Virus record (IMG/VR): IMGVR_UViG_3300028920_000057
Location: 24,897 to 88,896 of that record
Length of the DNA stretch: 64,000 bases
Strand: one strand, 5' to 3'
Source: a virus
Part shown: piece by piece, positions 1 to 10,162 of the stretch
Position numbering within the stretch: position 1 is the first letter of the stretch
Layout: each line of letters opens with the position of its first letter
The notes under the pieces: generated by a model
The model's database searches: none
Told to the model about the DNA's origin: nothing
The model's input: only the letters and a program-made list of their open reading frames with translations
Position numbers and translations under genes: made by a program

Positions 1-3000
1 TCGTCCTGTCTTGTTCGTCCCAAAAGCTCAGGTCGTCAGATAATGCAGACGTGACGTCTCTATACTTGCCCTTATAATGAGTATATAATTTGAATACTAT
101 TTTATTATCAAAATCAAGATCCAATCCAGTCTTGAAATTAAGTGCTTCAAGTCCGAAATCAAAACTTACTGTGTTAGTAATGTTTGAGTCTCCGTAAATA
201 TAAGGAGTAGGAACAGGCTGATCGTAAGTGACCGTTACGTTATAATTAGGAATAGCCTCAATCGTATGTAGTCTCTGGTAGAATGAGCCGGTTGTGATCT
301 TATTATCTGCGATAGTAAAATATGGTTGTTTTGTCTCGTCAGTATATTCCTCCACGGTAGGAGTAAGTGCAAGCTCCGTGTTTTTAACAGTTGGGATGAT
401 GTTGTACTTAACGGCGAGCTTTCCTGTAGATGCGAGATTGCTGTAAGATTGTCCCAACGTAGGTGCTTCTCGAGTAATTTTCACGCTCTGAGGATTAACC
501 TTAATCATCGGACCTATCAATCTAACTGTCCAGAACTCGCTATTATATGCATCAATAAGCGTATTTATATTGCCTGCGGCTTTTGGAATAATATCGTAGT
601 ATGCATTTTTAATGACCCCATGTGGACTATCGAGCGTAATTGGCGATAGATCTGGATCTGGATCTGCGAAGTTGTTTTCTAGAGTGCTGGTTTCAGGGCC
701 GGCACTTGAAGAAGATCCTTCATTAACATTCAAAATGTCAGAAATGGATACGAGCGAACTTTCAGACAATTCGACTTCTTCCGCAATCCGTTCTTCAAAT
801 CCCGCAAAAGCGCGTTCCATATTGGTTTCAATTTCTCCAAGAGCTTCTTCCATTCTTTGAACGATATCAAAGTATCCAGTATTTCCATATCTGACAATAG
901 TCTCTGTTTGTTGGAGGCGTTTATCTTCTTCATATTGCAGGGCTCTATTAACGGTATCTATCATTAAAGCTGTGCCGTTATACAGGTCGCCGGCAAAAGT
1001 ATATGGAGCATTCAACTTGATGGTATCAGCGTCTTCATCAAAAGTCTCTGGAGTATAATCTGTGTCAATTATAATGGCCGTCGCACTAACGGCAGTAATA
1101 GTGTGTTTGCCGTCGTAAGAATCTGTATTCTCAATTGTAACGATATCATCCACTCTAAAGGAATGTTGTACCGTATTCTCAAGCTTAATTTCCAAACGGG
1201 TCAAACCATCTCCGGCACTTTGAGCAGATCCCGTTAGATAGCCATCTATCCTGCGTATTATAGACTCGGGAATCGTTACGTCACGATGTCCAAAATAGTC
1301 TGCATAATAATCCAGCTGTTCATCCAGCCTGATCCAGCTATCTGTAAAGTATCGATCATATCCGCCAAATTCAGCAAGATCAAGCATAGTGGCATTCTTA
1401 AACAGATTGATCTGACGATATGTCGGGAATCCTTCAAGCTGCGAAATAGCATAAACACATCCCGAACTACTTGAAGATGAAGATCCTTCTTCTGAATCTG
1501 TGGGGCATGTAAATTCCCTGATTACTTCGTCGATATAAATCTTATAATAATAATTGCCAAAGACATTCAGTCCAGGACAGAACTCGTATGGCCCCGCTGA
1601 ACTCGAAGGAATCTCGCAGCTTGACGACAAGGCGCTACTTGAAGAAGACAGAGATGATGAGGAAACCTCTTCTGCAGAAGAAGATGAGGCCGCTCTATTG
1701 TCGATACCACAGACATCCAAGGTGATATCTTCAAAAGCGGTGCGGAATATCGTGTACTTCTTGGGGTTGCTATATAGCCAGGCTGTTGCGTCCAACAAAG
1801 TTAACATTGCATCTGTGCCGAATGTTTCGCTCACAAACGTACGTCTAAGTATAATCATATTTGCACTTGGTGCGTCTGATACGACGTATGTGCCATTGTA
1901 ATTATCTGTCCCGCGAATAGTAACAGATGAGCCTAAAGTAATTCTGTGATCAGGTATATAGAGGCCGAATTTTGTAGAATCTCCGACACTTATTGCGTGT
2001 CCGCCGCTAAGAGAAAACTCTAATTGAGGAAGAGGATATATCGTATAAAAGGATTGCCCGCTCCTATTGTCGTAGCCGCTTCCTCCTCCGCCAAAGATTG
2101 TATTCCACAAATCATCAAAATCCACTGCTGCCAACCCCAATCCCTCTTCTTCGATAATTGAGCTGGAACATGAAGATGACGAAAGCAGTGCTTGCTCTTG
2201 TGAGCTGCTGCAACTGCTGCTGCCACCGCTACTGCAACTGCTGCTGCTTGCTGCCTCTTCCTCAATTTCTGAGAAAGGATCATAATTAATTACGAACTCC
2301 GGCGCCATAATAAGCCATTGATGCTTTGTTCTACCGTACAAGTCCTGCGGAGCCCACCTTGGAGAATAGCCATATGTAAGCTGGTATGGCACATATTGCG
2401 GTACAATAAATCTGTCTTCACCAGGAGTTTTATATTTACAATAATCGGTTCCCGTAGAGAAATTGCAGGTAGGAGAATTGGGATCCAGATCTCTCAAGTA
2501 TCTATAGGATTTCACGTTCTTAAAGAAATCAAAGCCCTCGTTTTGTACTTTAGAGAACTTAGGCTGATTCAGATTTAATTCAGACTGACTGCTTCCCTCA
2601 TACCAGAATACGTTGATATGGTAGTCAAGCAATTCCTGTTCATCTTCTACATCAAGAGGATCTTTTACATGTTGAAGCGCGTACTTCGCAAGTCCGATAA
2701 AAGACAGCGGCAAATCGGTTCTGTACTCTGTGTCCGTCAGATTCTTGGGAGGATATACGTTGACCATCACCCATGCATTAAACAGGGCCAGGTTGTCGAT
2801 GAAGTTTTCTGCCGGATCACTACAATATAAATCTTGCGATATAGAGCTATACTCAATTAATGTAGCCGTGCTTAATCCGATAGAATCCCAAGGAATACTC
2901 AAAAGAGATGCAGGTATATTGAAATCATCCGCGCCTATCCCGGCCCAATTTGCTTCACCACCAAGCAGGTTTGATTCAAAATCATACTTGATGGCGTCGG

Positions 3001-3034
3001 CCATCTGGAAATCTTTATTGATTGCTAATGGCAT
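1..3034 (-). CDS. Large serine-tract tail fibre/baseplate-associated protein, 3' end outside window
   Basis: An open reading frame of about 1010 codons starts with ATG at 3034 behind a GGAGA ribosome binding site and runs off the left edge with no stop. I checked several stretches by codon and found none. It is not a recognised family. It carries at least four serine-rich tracts, some with Cys and Glu (about nt 2150-2250, 1580-1700, 1460-1490, 690-720). Two roughly 40-residue beta-type repeats share the pattern VTI..TD.Y.G and end in ETF (about nt 1800-1930 and 1030-1170). A charged helical stretch (about nt 760-950) looks like a coiled coil. It is last in the tail operon of this window, after the 246-residue fibre-like protein, which fits a tail fibre or baseplate appendage. 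That role is inferred from position and composition. Confidence 0.8.
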   Translation of the reverse strand, partial: MPLAINKDFQMADAIKYDFESNLLGGEANWAGIGADDFNIPASLLSIPWDSIGLSTATLIEYSSISQDLYCSDPAENFIDNLALFNAWVMVNVYPPKNLTDTEYRTDLPLSFIGLAKYALQHVKDPLDVEDEQELLDYHINVFWYEGSSQSELNLNQPKFSKVQNEGFDFFKNVKSYRYLRDLDPNSPTCNFSTGTDYCKYKTPGEDRFIVPQYVPYQLTYGYSPRWAPQDLYGRTKHQWLIMAPEFVINYDPFSEIEEEAASSSSCSSGGSSSCSSSQEQALLSSSSCSSSIIEEEGLGLAAVDFDDLWNTIFGGGGSGYDNRSGQSFYTIYPLPQLEFSLSGGHAISVGDSTKFGLYIPDHRITLGSSVTIRGTDNYNGTYVVSDAPSANMIILRRTFVSETFGTDAMLTLLDATAWLYSNPKKYTIFRTAFEDITLDVCGIDNRAASSSSAEEVSSSSLSSSSSALSSSCEIPSSSAGPYEFCPGLNVFGNYYYKIYIDEVIREFTCPTDSEEGSSSSSSSGCVYAISQLEGFPTYRQINLFKNATMLDLAEFGGYDRYFTDSWIRLDEQLDYYADYFGHRDVTIPESIIRRIDGYLTGSAQSAGDGLTRLEIKLENTVQHSFRVDDIVTIENTDSYDGKHTITAVSATAIIIDTDYTPETFDEDADTIKLNAPYTFAGDLYNGTALMIDTVNRALQYEEDKRLQQTETIVRYGNTGYFDIVQRMEEALGEIETNMERAFAGFEERIAEEVELSESSLVSISDILNVNEGSSSSAGPETSTLENNFADPDPDLSPITLDSPHGVIKNAYYDIIPKAAGNINTLIDAYNSEFWTVRLIGPMIKVNPQSVKITREAPTLGQSYSNLASTGKLAVKYNIIPTVKNTELALTPTVEEYTDETKQPYFTIADNKITTGSFYQRLHTIEAIPNYNVTVTYDQPVPTPYIYGDSNITNTVSFDFGLEALNFKTGLDLDFDNKIVFKLYTHYKGKYRDVTSALSDDLSFWDEQDRT

Positions 3035-3047
3035 TTATCTCTCCGTA

Positions 3048-3788
3048 TTAAGCGCCAGAAGAATCGGAAGAAGAATCAGAAGACGATGAAGATTCTTCTT
3101 CAGAACTACTGGACTCTGATGATGATGAAGACGATTCGCCGGAAATCGGCGCTGTCGCATCTAAGCCCCTTGGATCTGGCTGATAAACAACATTTCTATC
3201 CGTAAGCTGCGAAGCTGTAACTTTATGTGGATTGTTATAGTCCGCTATATGTTCGTCCAAAGTTTGCTGCGATACCTGGAGTCTGTTTAAGATATCGCTT
3301 TTTGCTGCCGCAGTAGTATTGGCTGCATTATCTATTTGGGTTTCAAGCCTGTCGGTATTTGTTTCCAGCTTGTTCGTAAGTGTTTCAAACTTGGTTTGAA
3401 CCGTAGTGAGCAAACTTGAAAGAGTCGTATTGATAGTCTGAATAGACGTAAGCTCGTCTTTGGTGGTCTCAATAAACTGTTCGATTGCTGTATCTAATTT
3501 GGCGTCGATATAGCTTTTCAATTCCCCGATAGACTCCTCTCTGGCAGTGGAAAGGGCCTGGGTATATTCCTGTACGACTTCGTTCATCTTCTCCCGAAGC
3601 TGAACAAATCTGCGAGCTACTGCAAGTTCAACTTCCTTTGCCGCATCCTCGACCTCATATTTAAATGCGTCGATGGATTCTGCCAGGACCTGCATATTTT
3701 TATTGATAGCATGCCCCCAGTTGTTGTCTCCTGGATTGAAATAAACTATCTGTTGGCCTGTTAAGCCAGGTAAACTTGTTATTGACAT
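3048..3788 (-). CDS. Coiled-coil tail fibre-like protein with polyserine/acidic C-terminus
   Basis: The 246-residue protein starts at ATG 3788 after an AGGAGT site. Residues about 30-170 are heptad-rich and predicted to be a long coiled coil. A segment near residue 185 reads HIADYNNPHKVT, which resembles the H..D.NNPHKVT motif common in phage tail fibre and tail collar proteins. The last about 30 residues are nearly all Ser, Glu and Asp. The gene lies between two larger tail proteins with short spacers (13 bp each side), so it is probably co-transcribed and part of the same appendage. The coiled coil and the fibre motif are seen directly; fibre function is inferred. The Ser/Glu tail may be a disordered, modified tip or a linker. 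Confidence 0.75.
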   Translation of the reverse strand: MSITSLPGLTGQQIVYFNPGDNNWGHAINKNMQVLAESIDAFKYEVEDAAKEVELAVARRFVQLREKMNEVVQEYTQALSTAREESIGELKSYIDAKLDTAIEQFIETTKDELTSIQTINTTLSSLLTTVQTKFETLTNKLETNTDRLETQIDNAANTTAAAKSDILNRLQVSQQTLDEHIADYNNPHKVTASQLTDRNVVYQPDPRGLDATAPISGESSSSSSESSSSEEESSSSSDSSSDSSGA

Positions 3789-3801
3789 TTATAGACTCCT
3801 A

Positions 3802-6800
3802 TTAATTACCAAAGTCTTCATCCCACTGATATCCCCATCCATCTTTATCTCCATCATAATAATTATCATTACTCGTATATGCCGGAGCAGATGGCGCGCT
3901 GAATACAGTAAAATCGGTTTCTATCTTAATGGGCGGATTATAATTAATGCCTTGGCTCGATGTTTCGTCTGGGTCATAGATTATTCTATGTCTACCCTTG
4001 CCTTGACCGTTATAAAGAGCGAAGTCTGTATCGACTATTAAAGCTTCGCTGAATTCTCCGGTTAATTTGATATAGAAAAATCCCCGCTTATAGCGAATAT
4101 CATAATCGATCTCGGTATATTCGCTCGTCAGATCTGTTTCGTATTCAATATATAGTTCTGCCGTATAGACATCGTCGCTTAGCAGTGTAAGCTTATCGTT
4201 TTCATCTATAGAGAACTGAACCTCTTGAAGTTCAACGCTATGATCTGTCATAATAATAGGAGCTTGAGGATTATGCTCTTGAGATAGAAAATAATGCTCG
4301 TCCGGCAAAACTGTAACGTAGTGATTTTCATCTACAATTGTTCCATCTATATCTACGATCTTCAAAGATAGATTATATATAGACGCAGAGCTCGACAGAG
4401 AAGAAGATGAGCTGGTAGGAGATTGTTCTTTGATGTAGAGTTCTTGATCGGCTCTGCAATATACTATATTGTTAATATCTCTCAGCTCTCTACCATCAAG
4501 CGCTTCCGATAAAGAATCTGGATCAAGCTTATAGTAAACAAGATCGGTTAACAGCTCTCGTCTTTTATCTATGTATAGATAGAACTGCATCTCTCCGATA
4601 TAGAAGAATCCCGGCTTGACCTGTGGATTATAATTGTCTGCGACACCAACAACCTCTAAGTCTTTAAAGATCTCGAAGTCCTCCAATGTTGCATTGACGC
4701 CACTCTGTATATCAGTAAGCTTTGTCCCATTTACATGATATGTTTCCGATTCTTCCGCGTCAACCCTCCCAAGCAATTGGCCGTTTGCATCAAGAAGCCA
4801 AGAGAAAAATCCGTCGTTATATGCCCTTAGAGTTCCTCCTCCGACCAGGTTTTGGGATATCATGTCCCATCTATCTCGGCCTGCAATTTGTCTGTCCCAG
4901 GTATCGTGAATCAAATTGCGAAGCTCTATAGCTCTATTGTGAGTTCTGTTCAGTTCTTGTGCCGTAATACTTAAGTCTTGAAAAGCCGCAAACGCATCTT
5001 CATCAAAAGTATCTATCCTTACAGGAAGATAATCCATTGAAATATTAACCGTATCGCCATCCACGTCTCTCAGATTGATTGCCCTCAAAGTATCCATCGT
5101 CGTCAAGCCTATTTCACTATCTATCGTGAAGCCTTCGGCCTGTAATTGACGAACCAGATCTCCTATTGATAAACTCGTTAAATCAATCTCGTATTCATAA
5201 TATCGATACTGCACTTCTACGCTTGTCGTTTTAGCTGGATCAGCATAATGATTAAACTGCAAGATAGTAGAGAATTCGTCGTGAGAATATAATGCAGCAG
5301 GATATATTTTGTCGTCAACCTTTACGCTTATGATATTACGGATAGGATATGATAATGTAACATAAGCATAATTTGTGTCAGGCTGAACTGTCTCGGTTAT
5401 TACGGCATCTGGCTGAGAAATATAAAGCATTTCCTTGCGTTTTATCAGAGCCATATTATCTCTGATAGATATGATGCTGGAGATTATTTCTCTGCCGAGC
5501 CTTAGAGTAATGGCATTCAAGATGTCTCGATTGTTACAGCCCGTAGCATAATTTGTACTATAATCGATCATCCTGTTTTTATATCTGTAATTTGATTCTC
5601 CTTCAAGACGAGGAAAATCCCGTATCAAACCATGTTCATCAAGCAGATTAAAATACGGAGCATAAGCAATATCATAGCTAGACAATCCTGTAAGCGTTGC
5701 ATATTCTTCTCTAAAGACAATATCGTTTGTGTCGTCGTCTATAAAATAATAGTCATATTTTAATTCGATCTCCCGCGTAACAACGACGTCCGTAGTTGAA
5801 GAAACAAAGATCTTGTATGGATCTTCAAAAGTCCCGATAAGAGATATGGTGCCGGTTTCCAGGAAGTCAGAGTTAGACAAAGCAACACGTTTTGTAACCG
5901 TCAGGATGTTATCTTCTTCTTCCGGGGCGTCAGGCGTAATCCATAATAGACTATATGTATATTCTGAAGCCCCACTTGAGCTCGACGAGGAAGACGAGGA
6001 TGACGCTTCCTCACCATCTCGAACAAGAGCTACTATGTTTTCATCTTGTAAATATATGTCGATTATTTCTGATGTCGCTTCATCCAGAACACCATTTGGC
6101 ATTAATTCTTCAAGAGTATATCTGTATACAACCGAGCCATCAATAGTTTTAATAATCTGTCCATTATCAACAGAGAACTCTTGAGGATATAGAGTACCAA
6201 AGAATTCTACTTTGAAATCAAAGAACGATTTACCAGTTGTAAACGGTTCGTCAATCGCCGCTTCTGTATCGGAAATACGAGCATACGTCGCAGGAGTTCT
6301 GCGATACATGTCGTTTATACTATTCGTATAGTAAACTCTTCTACCATCGCCCATCAAATAATAAGGATCTGTTTCATTGGTAAGTAACCAATATGGAGTT
6401 TCGTCTGCCTTTCTTGACCATCCGTGATGCTCATAGTCGAGCCATAAGGCGATCTTTGCTCCGGCCGGATCTCCCTCTATAGTTATTTGTGTCAACTCTC
6501 TGGCGTCGGAATCCTTTAAATCAATCACAGAGCTAAAATCCGAGACCTCATAGCTATAATCGGCTCCAGTAGTAATGTTGGCGCCCTCGAGTGTAATTTT
6601 GCTTATAGAGCCTCCTGAGACGCTTAGATAGAATGGTCGATTCCTTGCTATTTGTACGGATAGATATTGGGTGTATCCATCCGCCGTTTCTATCCAGTTA
6701 AGATAGCCGTCTTTAACGTCCATAGAAAAGTCGGAATTACTAATTAGATTAACTGGATCATTGAGATAATCGTCATCAGAAACATGCGGCGTGACATAAA

Positions 6801-7020
6801 GTGCGCTTGGCATGTTGAGGATCGTAGTAGATAAATGCTGGCCGGTAGATATGGCAGATTGATATTCCAGAACATCGGTCAAGATTTCCCCCATAACAGG
6901 GCTCATCAATCTACGCCAATTAGAATTTACCTTCCCACGAAAAGGATGCCATTCAGGAAAACGATTCGCAAACCGCGTAGTTTGCTCATTGTAACCTTCA
7001 AGTCTTATTTTTGTCTGCAT
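3802..7020 (-). CDS. Large baseplate/tail protein with two polyserine tracts
   Basis: This 1072-residue protein starts at ATG 7020 with an AGGA site seven bases upstream. It directly follows the J-like baseplate gene in transcription order, the usual place for baseplate wedge or fibre-attachment proteins. The N-terminal region (FRGKVNSNWRRLMSPVMGE) resembles nothing I can name. The rest is rich in beta-strand patterns. Two serine tracts occur: ten consecutive serines at 5974-6003, using all six serine codons, and a second tract near nt 4380-4420. Both sit between predicted folded domains, suggesting linkers. No catalytic motif is visible. A baseplate or receptor-binding role is inferred from gene order only. 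Confidence 0.75.
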   Translation of the reverse strand: MQTKIRLEGYNEQTTRFANRFPEWHPFRGKVNSNWRRLMSPVMGEILTDVLEYQSAISTGQHLSTTILNMPSALYVTPHVSDDDYLNDPVNLISNSDFSMDVKDGYLNWIETADGYTQYLSVQIARNRPFYLSVSGGSISKITLEGANITTGADYSYEVSDFSSVIDLKDSDARELTQITIEGDPAGAKIALWLDYEHHGWSRKADETPYWLLTNETDPYYLMGDGRRVYYTNSINDMYRRTPATYARISDTEAAIDEPFTTGKSFFDFKVEFFGTLYPQEFSVDNGQIIKTIDGSVVYRYTLEELMPNGVLDEATSEIIDIYLQDENIVALVRDGEEASSSSSSSSSSGASEYTYSLLWITPDAPEEEDNILTVTKRVALSNSDFLETGTISLIGTFEDPYKIFVSSTTDVVVTREIELKYDYYFIDDDTNDIVFREEYATLTGLSSYDIAYAPYFNLLDEHGLIRDFPRLEGESNYRYKNRMIDYSTNYATGCNNRDILNAITLRLGREIISSIISIRDNMALIKRKEMLYISQPDAVITETVQPDTNYAYVTLSYPIRNIISVKVDDKIYPAALYSHDEFSTILQFNHYADPAKTTSVEVQYRYYEYEIDLTSLSIGDLVRQLQAEGFTIDSEIGLTTMDTLRAINLRDVDGDTVNISMDYLPVRIDTFDEDAFAAFQDLSITAQELNRTHNRAIELRNLIHDTWDRQIAGRDRWDMISQNLVGGGTLRAYNDGFFSWLLDANGQLLGRVDAEESETYHVNGTKLTDIQSGVNATLEDFEIFKDLEVVGVADNYNPQVKPGFFYIGEMQFYLYIDKRRELLTDLVYYKLDPDSLSEALDGRELRDINNIVYCRADQELYIKEQSPTSSSSSLSSSASIYNLSLKIVDIDGTIVDENHYVTVLPDEHYFLSQEHNPQAPIIMTDHSVELQEVQFSIDENDKLTLLSDDVYTAELYIEYETDLTSEYTEIDYDIRYKRGFFYIKLTGEFSEALIVDTDFALYNGQGKGRHRIIYDPDETSSQGINYNPPIKIETDFTVFSAPSAPAYTSNDNYYDGDKDGWGYQWDEDFGN

Positions 7021-7083
7021 AATTATATCCTAAATGGTGTACTTCCGATTGGTTTACTAAAAAGTATATCCTATCTAGTATAA

Positions 7084-8229
7084 TTAGAAATAAACCCGGA
7101 CAGGCTCAGTTACAGTAATGTCAAAGAGAGCCAATTCGTCATCCTTGAGTGTATATGTCTTATCCTGCTGAACGATCCCGTCAATACACAGCTTCAATAC
7201 TCTGCCAGTTACACCAGGATTCGCGGCAAATACGGGGTCTAAAGCCTCTGATGGATTTATTAAATCTCCAACACTGGCTGTCGATAAGACCGTACCAAAT
7301 TCTCTCTTAAGATTATTTTGAATTGTAAGCTGTTGTGTTTCAGAGAGTTGAAGTCCACTGAATTGATATTCAACGTAGACAGAAACATATTTTGGACCTT
7401 CAACAATAACCGTAGAACCAGCAGGTGCAACCGCTAAGACATTACCTCTAACACGATCGACCGTAGATGGGCTAACGGTATTGCCCTCGGGAATAACAAG
7501 AATATAGATAACGCCGGGACCGAACTGGTCTGTATTAATGATAATGTCGCTAACTCCCGTCACAGATAATGCCGCGAGCCTTACTGCGGTTTCATTGCCT
7601 GTTTCTGACGCAAGATGTGCCTGAGAGATTCTATATCGGTAATTGTTATCTGTCTCAACTTCCTGTCCATTCGCTATTGCTCCCAAGTTTGTAACGCTTA
7701 ATCCTTCAATATCAATACTTGTCAACGCTCCAGCAGAAACATTATAGACCTCACCTACTTCAAGTCCTATTACGGGGACAAAAACAGAAGATGCAAAATC
7801 GTCTTCAAGATAAGTATCGGCCGAGACCTGATATGAAATCTCTCCAGTAGTGTCCGTAATGACTGTGCCTTCCGGGACTTTATAGCCGATACCATTATCA
7901 AATGGTAAATAATCTGCGAGAACTCCTGTTGTCGTACTGATAAGAACGTTTTGATCTTGAGCAGAAACATTGGCTGGGACCGCTTCTAATCGGCTAAGAC
8001 CAAACAGATCTTCTCCAATCAAATCCAGATATCCAGCTTCAGCAGATCGTAAAAATGCAGAAGAAGTTACAAATCTAATGTCCCTCAGAATATCTATTCT
8101 TTCATCCAAAAAGGCGTCTACAATGGCCCTAACTACACTCCCTGTAGAGAAAGCATTTAAGCCCTGAACGCTTAATCTGGAAAAAACACGGTCTGCAATT
8201 GTGGAGGGTGCGGTTTGTTCTATAAACAT
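7084..8229 (-). CDS. Baseplate J-like protein
   Basis: The 381-residue protein matches the J-like family of baseplate wedge proteins (P2 gpJ, T4 gp6 core). The N-terminus has the family's start pattern with ALVRA-like helices (STGSVVRAIVDAFLDERI, residues about 28-45). The middle has GTVITDTTGEISYQ, the typical beta-rich segment for this family. The C-terminal half has D.YRYRISQAHLA, then LSVTGVSDI and an IYILVIPEGN strand. The length is usual for the family. It lies 11 bp from the gp25-like gene, the standard gp25/gpJ pairing of contractile tails. It forms part of the wedge that links the tube hub to the sheath and fibres. Confidence 0.9.
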   Translation of the reverse strand: MFIEQTAPSTIADRVFSRLSVQGLNAFSTGSVVRAIVDAFLDERIDILRDIRFVTSSAFLRSAEAGYLDLIGEDLFGLSRLEAVPANVSAQDQNVLISTTTGVLADYLPFDNGIGYKVPEGTVITDTTGEISYQVSADTYLEDDFASSVFVPVIGLEVGEVYNVSAGALTSIDIEGLSVTNLGAIANGQEVETDNNYRYRISQAHLASETGNETAVRLAALSVTGVSDIIINTDQFGPGVIYILVIPEGNTVSPSTVDRVRGNVLAVAPAGSTVIVEGPKYVSVYVEYQFSGLQLSETQQLTIQNNLKREFGTVLSTASVGDLINPSEALDPVFAANPGVTGRVLKLCIDGIVQQDKTYTLKDDELALFDITVTEPVRVYF

Positions 8230-8240
8230 CTGTTATCTCC

Positions 8241-8693
8241 CTATTGGCTATCTATATATGATAACTTACCTGTGCTAAGATGCAACCTGAAGGATATCGT
8301 CGCCTCTTCGCCTGTATGATATTCTTCGTTTTGATCTACATATTCTATGTTCTTTATTCTCAAGGTTATAGAAATCTGATCAGGAAATTCAGTATGAGGA
8401 TATATTATAACATCATAATCCGCAGGCGCCAGCAAGAATTCTTTGGCCAGTGCCCGCTGGATGTCGTTCTTGATTCGGTTATATGTTTCCTCGTTATTTG
8501 GAGACCCCGCATGCCGTTCAAGGCCCGCCATGGCCCCGGAATCTGGACGCCATTCCAGAGGGCTGGTAAGAACTCTGAAAATAGCAGACTGGACGAGAGC
8601 CAAAGGTTCATCTGCTATCTTTAAGTCCCCATTTTCTATAACGAGGTCCATGTCCTCGTCTAACAAGATGTCTTTTATATTAAATACGGCCAT
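8241..8693 (-). CDS. gp25-like baseplate wedge protein (lysozyme-fold family)
   Basis: The 150-residue protein has the family pattern of T4 gp25/P2 gpW: an N-terminal strand with DMDLVIENGDLKIAD, an A..RVLTSPLEWR segment, the glycine-rich turn with GLERHAGSPNN, and a C-terminal YHTGEEATISFRL strand. This component nucleates sheath assembly at the baseplate. It ends in TAG (8241-8243) and its ATG overlaps the stop of the upstream 486-residue gene, so translation is likely coupled. It is next to the J-like gene. Identification rests on sequence pattern and context. Confidence 0.88.
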   Translation of the reverse strand: MAVFNIKDILLDEDMDLVIENGDLKIADEPLALVQSAIFRVLTSPLEWRPDSGAMAGLERHAGSPNNEETYNRIKNDIQRALAKEFLLAPADYDVIIYPHTEFPDQISITLRIKNIEYVDQNEEYHTGEEATISFRLHLSTGKLSYIDSQ

Positions 8694-10153
8694 TAGTTTC
8701 TCCGAATAAATTCATCTATATCAGATTTTGTGTTTTGTCCCGTAGATTTATCAAAGATATTTACTGCACTATCGATGACGTTGTTAGAATCTAATCCGCC
8801 CCGAGCTATCTGAGATTTTGGTAATCCCTTTTCATTGTTTTGCTCTCTGGCTTCTTTCGCATATTCTTCTAATCTTTCCTCTATACCAGATTTCTCTAGT
8901 GTATATTCAAACCCTTTAAGCAGCGCCGCCATGCCCGCAACCATAATAGCCTTATCCCCTAATTGGCCCAAGGCTCTGTTCCACGTTTTTACGCCAGTAA
9001 CATTATTACTATCAAACCATTTACCTAGAATATTCGGTTTCCATCCTTTGAATTCGAATGAGAACGGCTGAGGTTTGTACCATACTTTCTGACTAAGGTT
9101 CTTGTAAAACTTGTTCATCTTTAATGCGGCCAGCCCTACCTTGGTTTCGAGAAACTGACTGCCGGCCTTCTTCTTTTTGTTCTTATTCTTATTAGAACTT
9201 TCCCCTCTGGTTTTATCTCCGAGCTCGAGAGATGCCTCTCCTGCAAAGATTCCTTTTGCCTTATTCTTCATCAAGCTCTCTACCTTTTTATAGGCCTTAG
9301 ACTTCTTTATTTTAGACTTAAAGGTATTCTTGATTTCATCAATGGTCTTATTTATAACTTGCTCGTCAGAGAAATCTTTCTCATCTTTCGTGACTCCTTT
9401 ATTGCCCACTGCGGCGGCTTCTGTATCCAAGATGGTTTTTCTAAAGTTCTCATCATAGTTAACCAGTTTGGGATTAGCACTTTCAGGAGGGACTCCAACG
9501 GTTACTTCAAGCGCTGTTTTCTCTGGATCAATATAAAAATCATAAACCTCAGCTCCGTTATAATTGATTGTGAATGTCTCAACTTTATCTCGTATAACAA
9601 GTTCAGCTTTCTTTTCTATCTCTTTAGTGAAAATAGAATCTCCGAATATTCTACGGGCAACACGACGTCCTTTTGCAGACCCGCCAGCGGCTCGCGCCTT
9701 TGATAAAACCGTAGTTACTCTCTGGATCGCACCTCTATAAACTTCAAAAGGAACGGCTCGAACTTCCAGTGTTATAATAGCGCTGGTAGGGGGAATACAA
9801 TTCTTGTATTCATTTTGAAAATCGTGAGCATCCTTTTTGACGCCTTCCACGTCCCGAAAGGCCTGCTGAGTTACGCTAGTTGCAACTACATTTTTCTGCC
9901 CCAAAGTAACGTCTTTTCTATTCACCGCCTCTATTCCTGCTACTGCTTGTGTTTTTATCTCATTTGCAGTATCAAGCGCTTGCTGTTTAATCTCTTCGGA
10001 AGCGGCTTCATATGTATCGTAGTTCTTTTTAATCTCTACCTTTTTGGGCTTCCAGCTCATAATGCGATAAAGAGTCCTCTTATTACGCGCAACCTGGTTA
10101 AAGGTTTTTGAACTATCAAGCGTCTGAGTAGTTTGCACATTAGGCGGAGGCAT
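8693..10153 (-). CDS. Virion protein of unknown function between hub and gp25-like genes
   Basis: This 486-residue basic protein was not recognised. The N-terminal 130 residues are helical and polar. Residues about 125-240 contain beta strands (AIITLEVRAVPFEVYRG; VETFTINYNGAEVYDFYID). A Lys-rich low-complexity stretch with NKNKNKKKK lies near residue 330. A short hydrophobic helix (KAIMVAGMAALLKGF) lies near residue 405. The position, directly after the giant hub protein and before gp25, is where contractile phages often encode the spike, a LysM/hub accessory or a wedge component. There is no lysozyme or LysM motif I can defend. The stop overlaps the ATG of the gp25-like gene. Confidence 0.7.
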   Translation of the reverse strand: MPPPNVQTTQTLDSSKTFNQVARNKRTLYRIMSWKPKKVEIKKNYDTYEAASEEIKQQALDTANEIKTQAVAGIEAVNRKDVTLGQKNVVATSVTQQAFRDVEGVKKDAHDFQNEYKNCIPPTSAIITLEVRAVPFEVYRGAIQRVTTVLSKARAAGGSAKGRRVARRIFGDSIFTKEIEKKAELVIRDKVETFTINYNGAEVYDFYIDPEKTALEVTVGVPPESANPKLVNYDENFRKTILDTEAAAVGNKGVTKDEKDFSDEQVINKTIDEIKNTFKSKIKKSKAYKKVESLMKNKAKGIFAGEASLELGDKTRGESSNKNKNKKKKAGSQFLETKVGLAALKMNKFYKNLSQKVWYKPQPFSFEFKGWKPNILGKWFDSNNVTGVKTWNRALGQLGDKAIMVAGMAALLKGFEYTLEKSGIEERLEEYAKEAREQNNEKGLPKSQIARGGLDSNNVIDSAVNIFDKSTGQNTKSDIDEFIRRN

Positions 10154-10162
10154 TTTGATCTC

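Noticed and set aside
1554-1901. Plus-strand open frames opposite the late genes (for example 1554-1901, 13497-13889, 39461-40186)
   Set aside because: They overlap strong minus-strand genes, lack ribosome sites, and have compositions expected from complementary strands.
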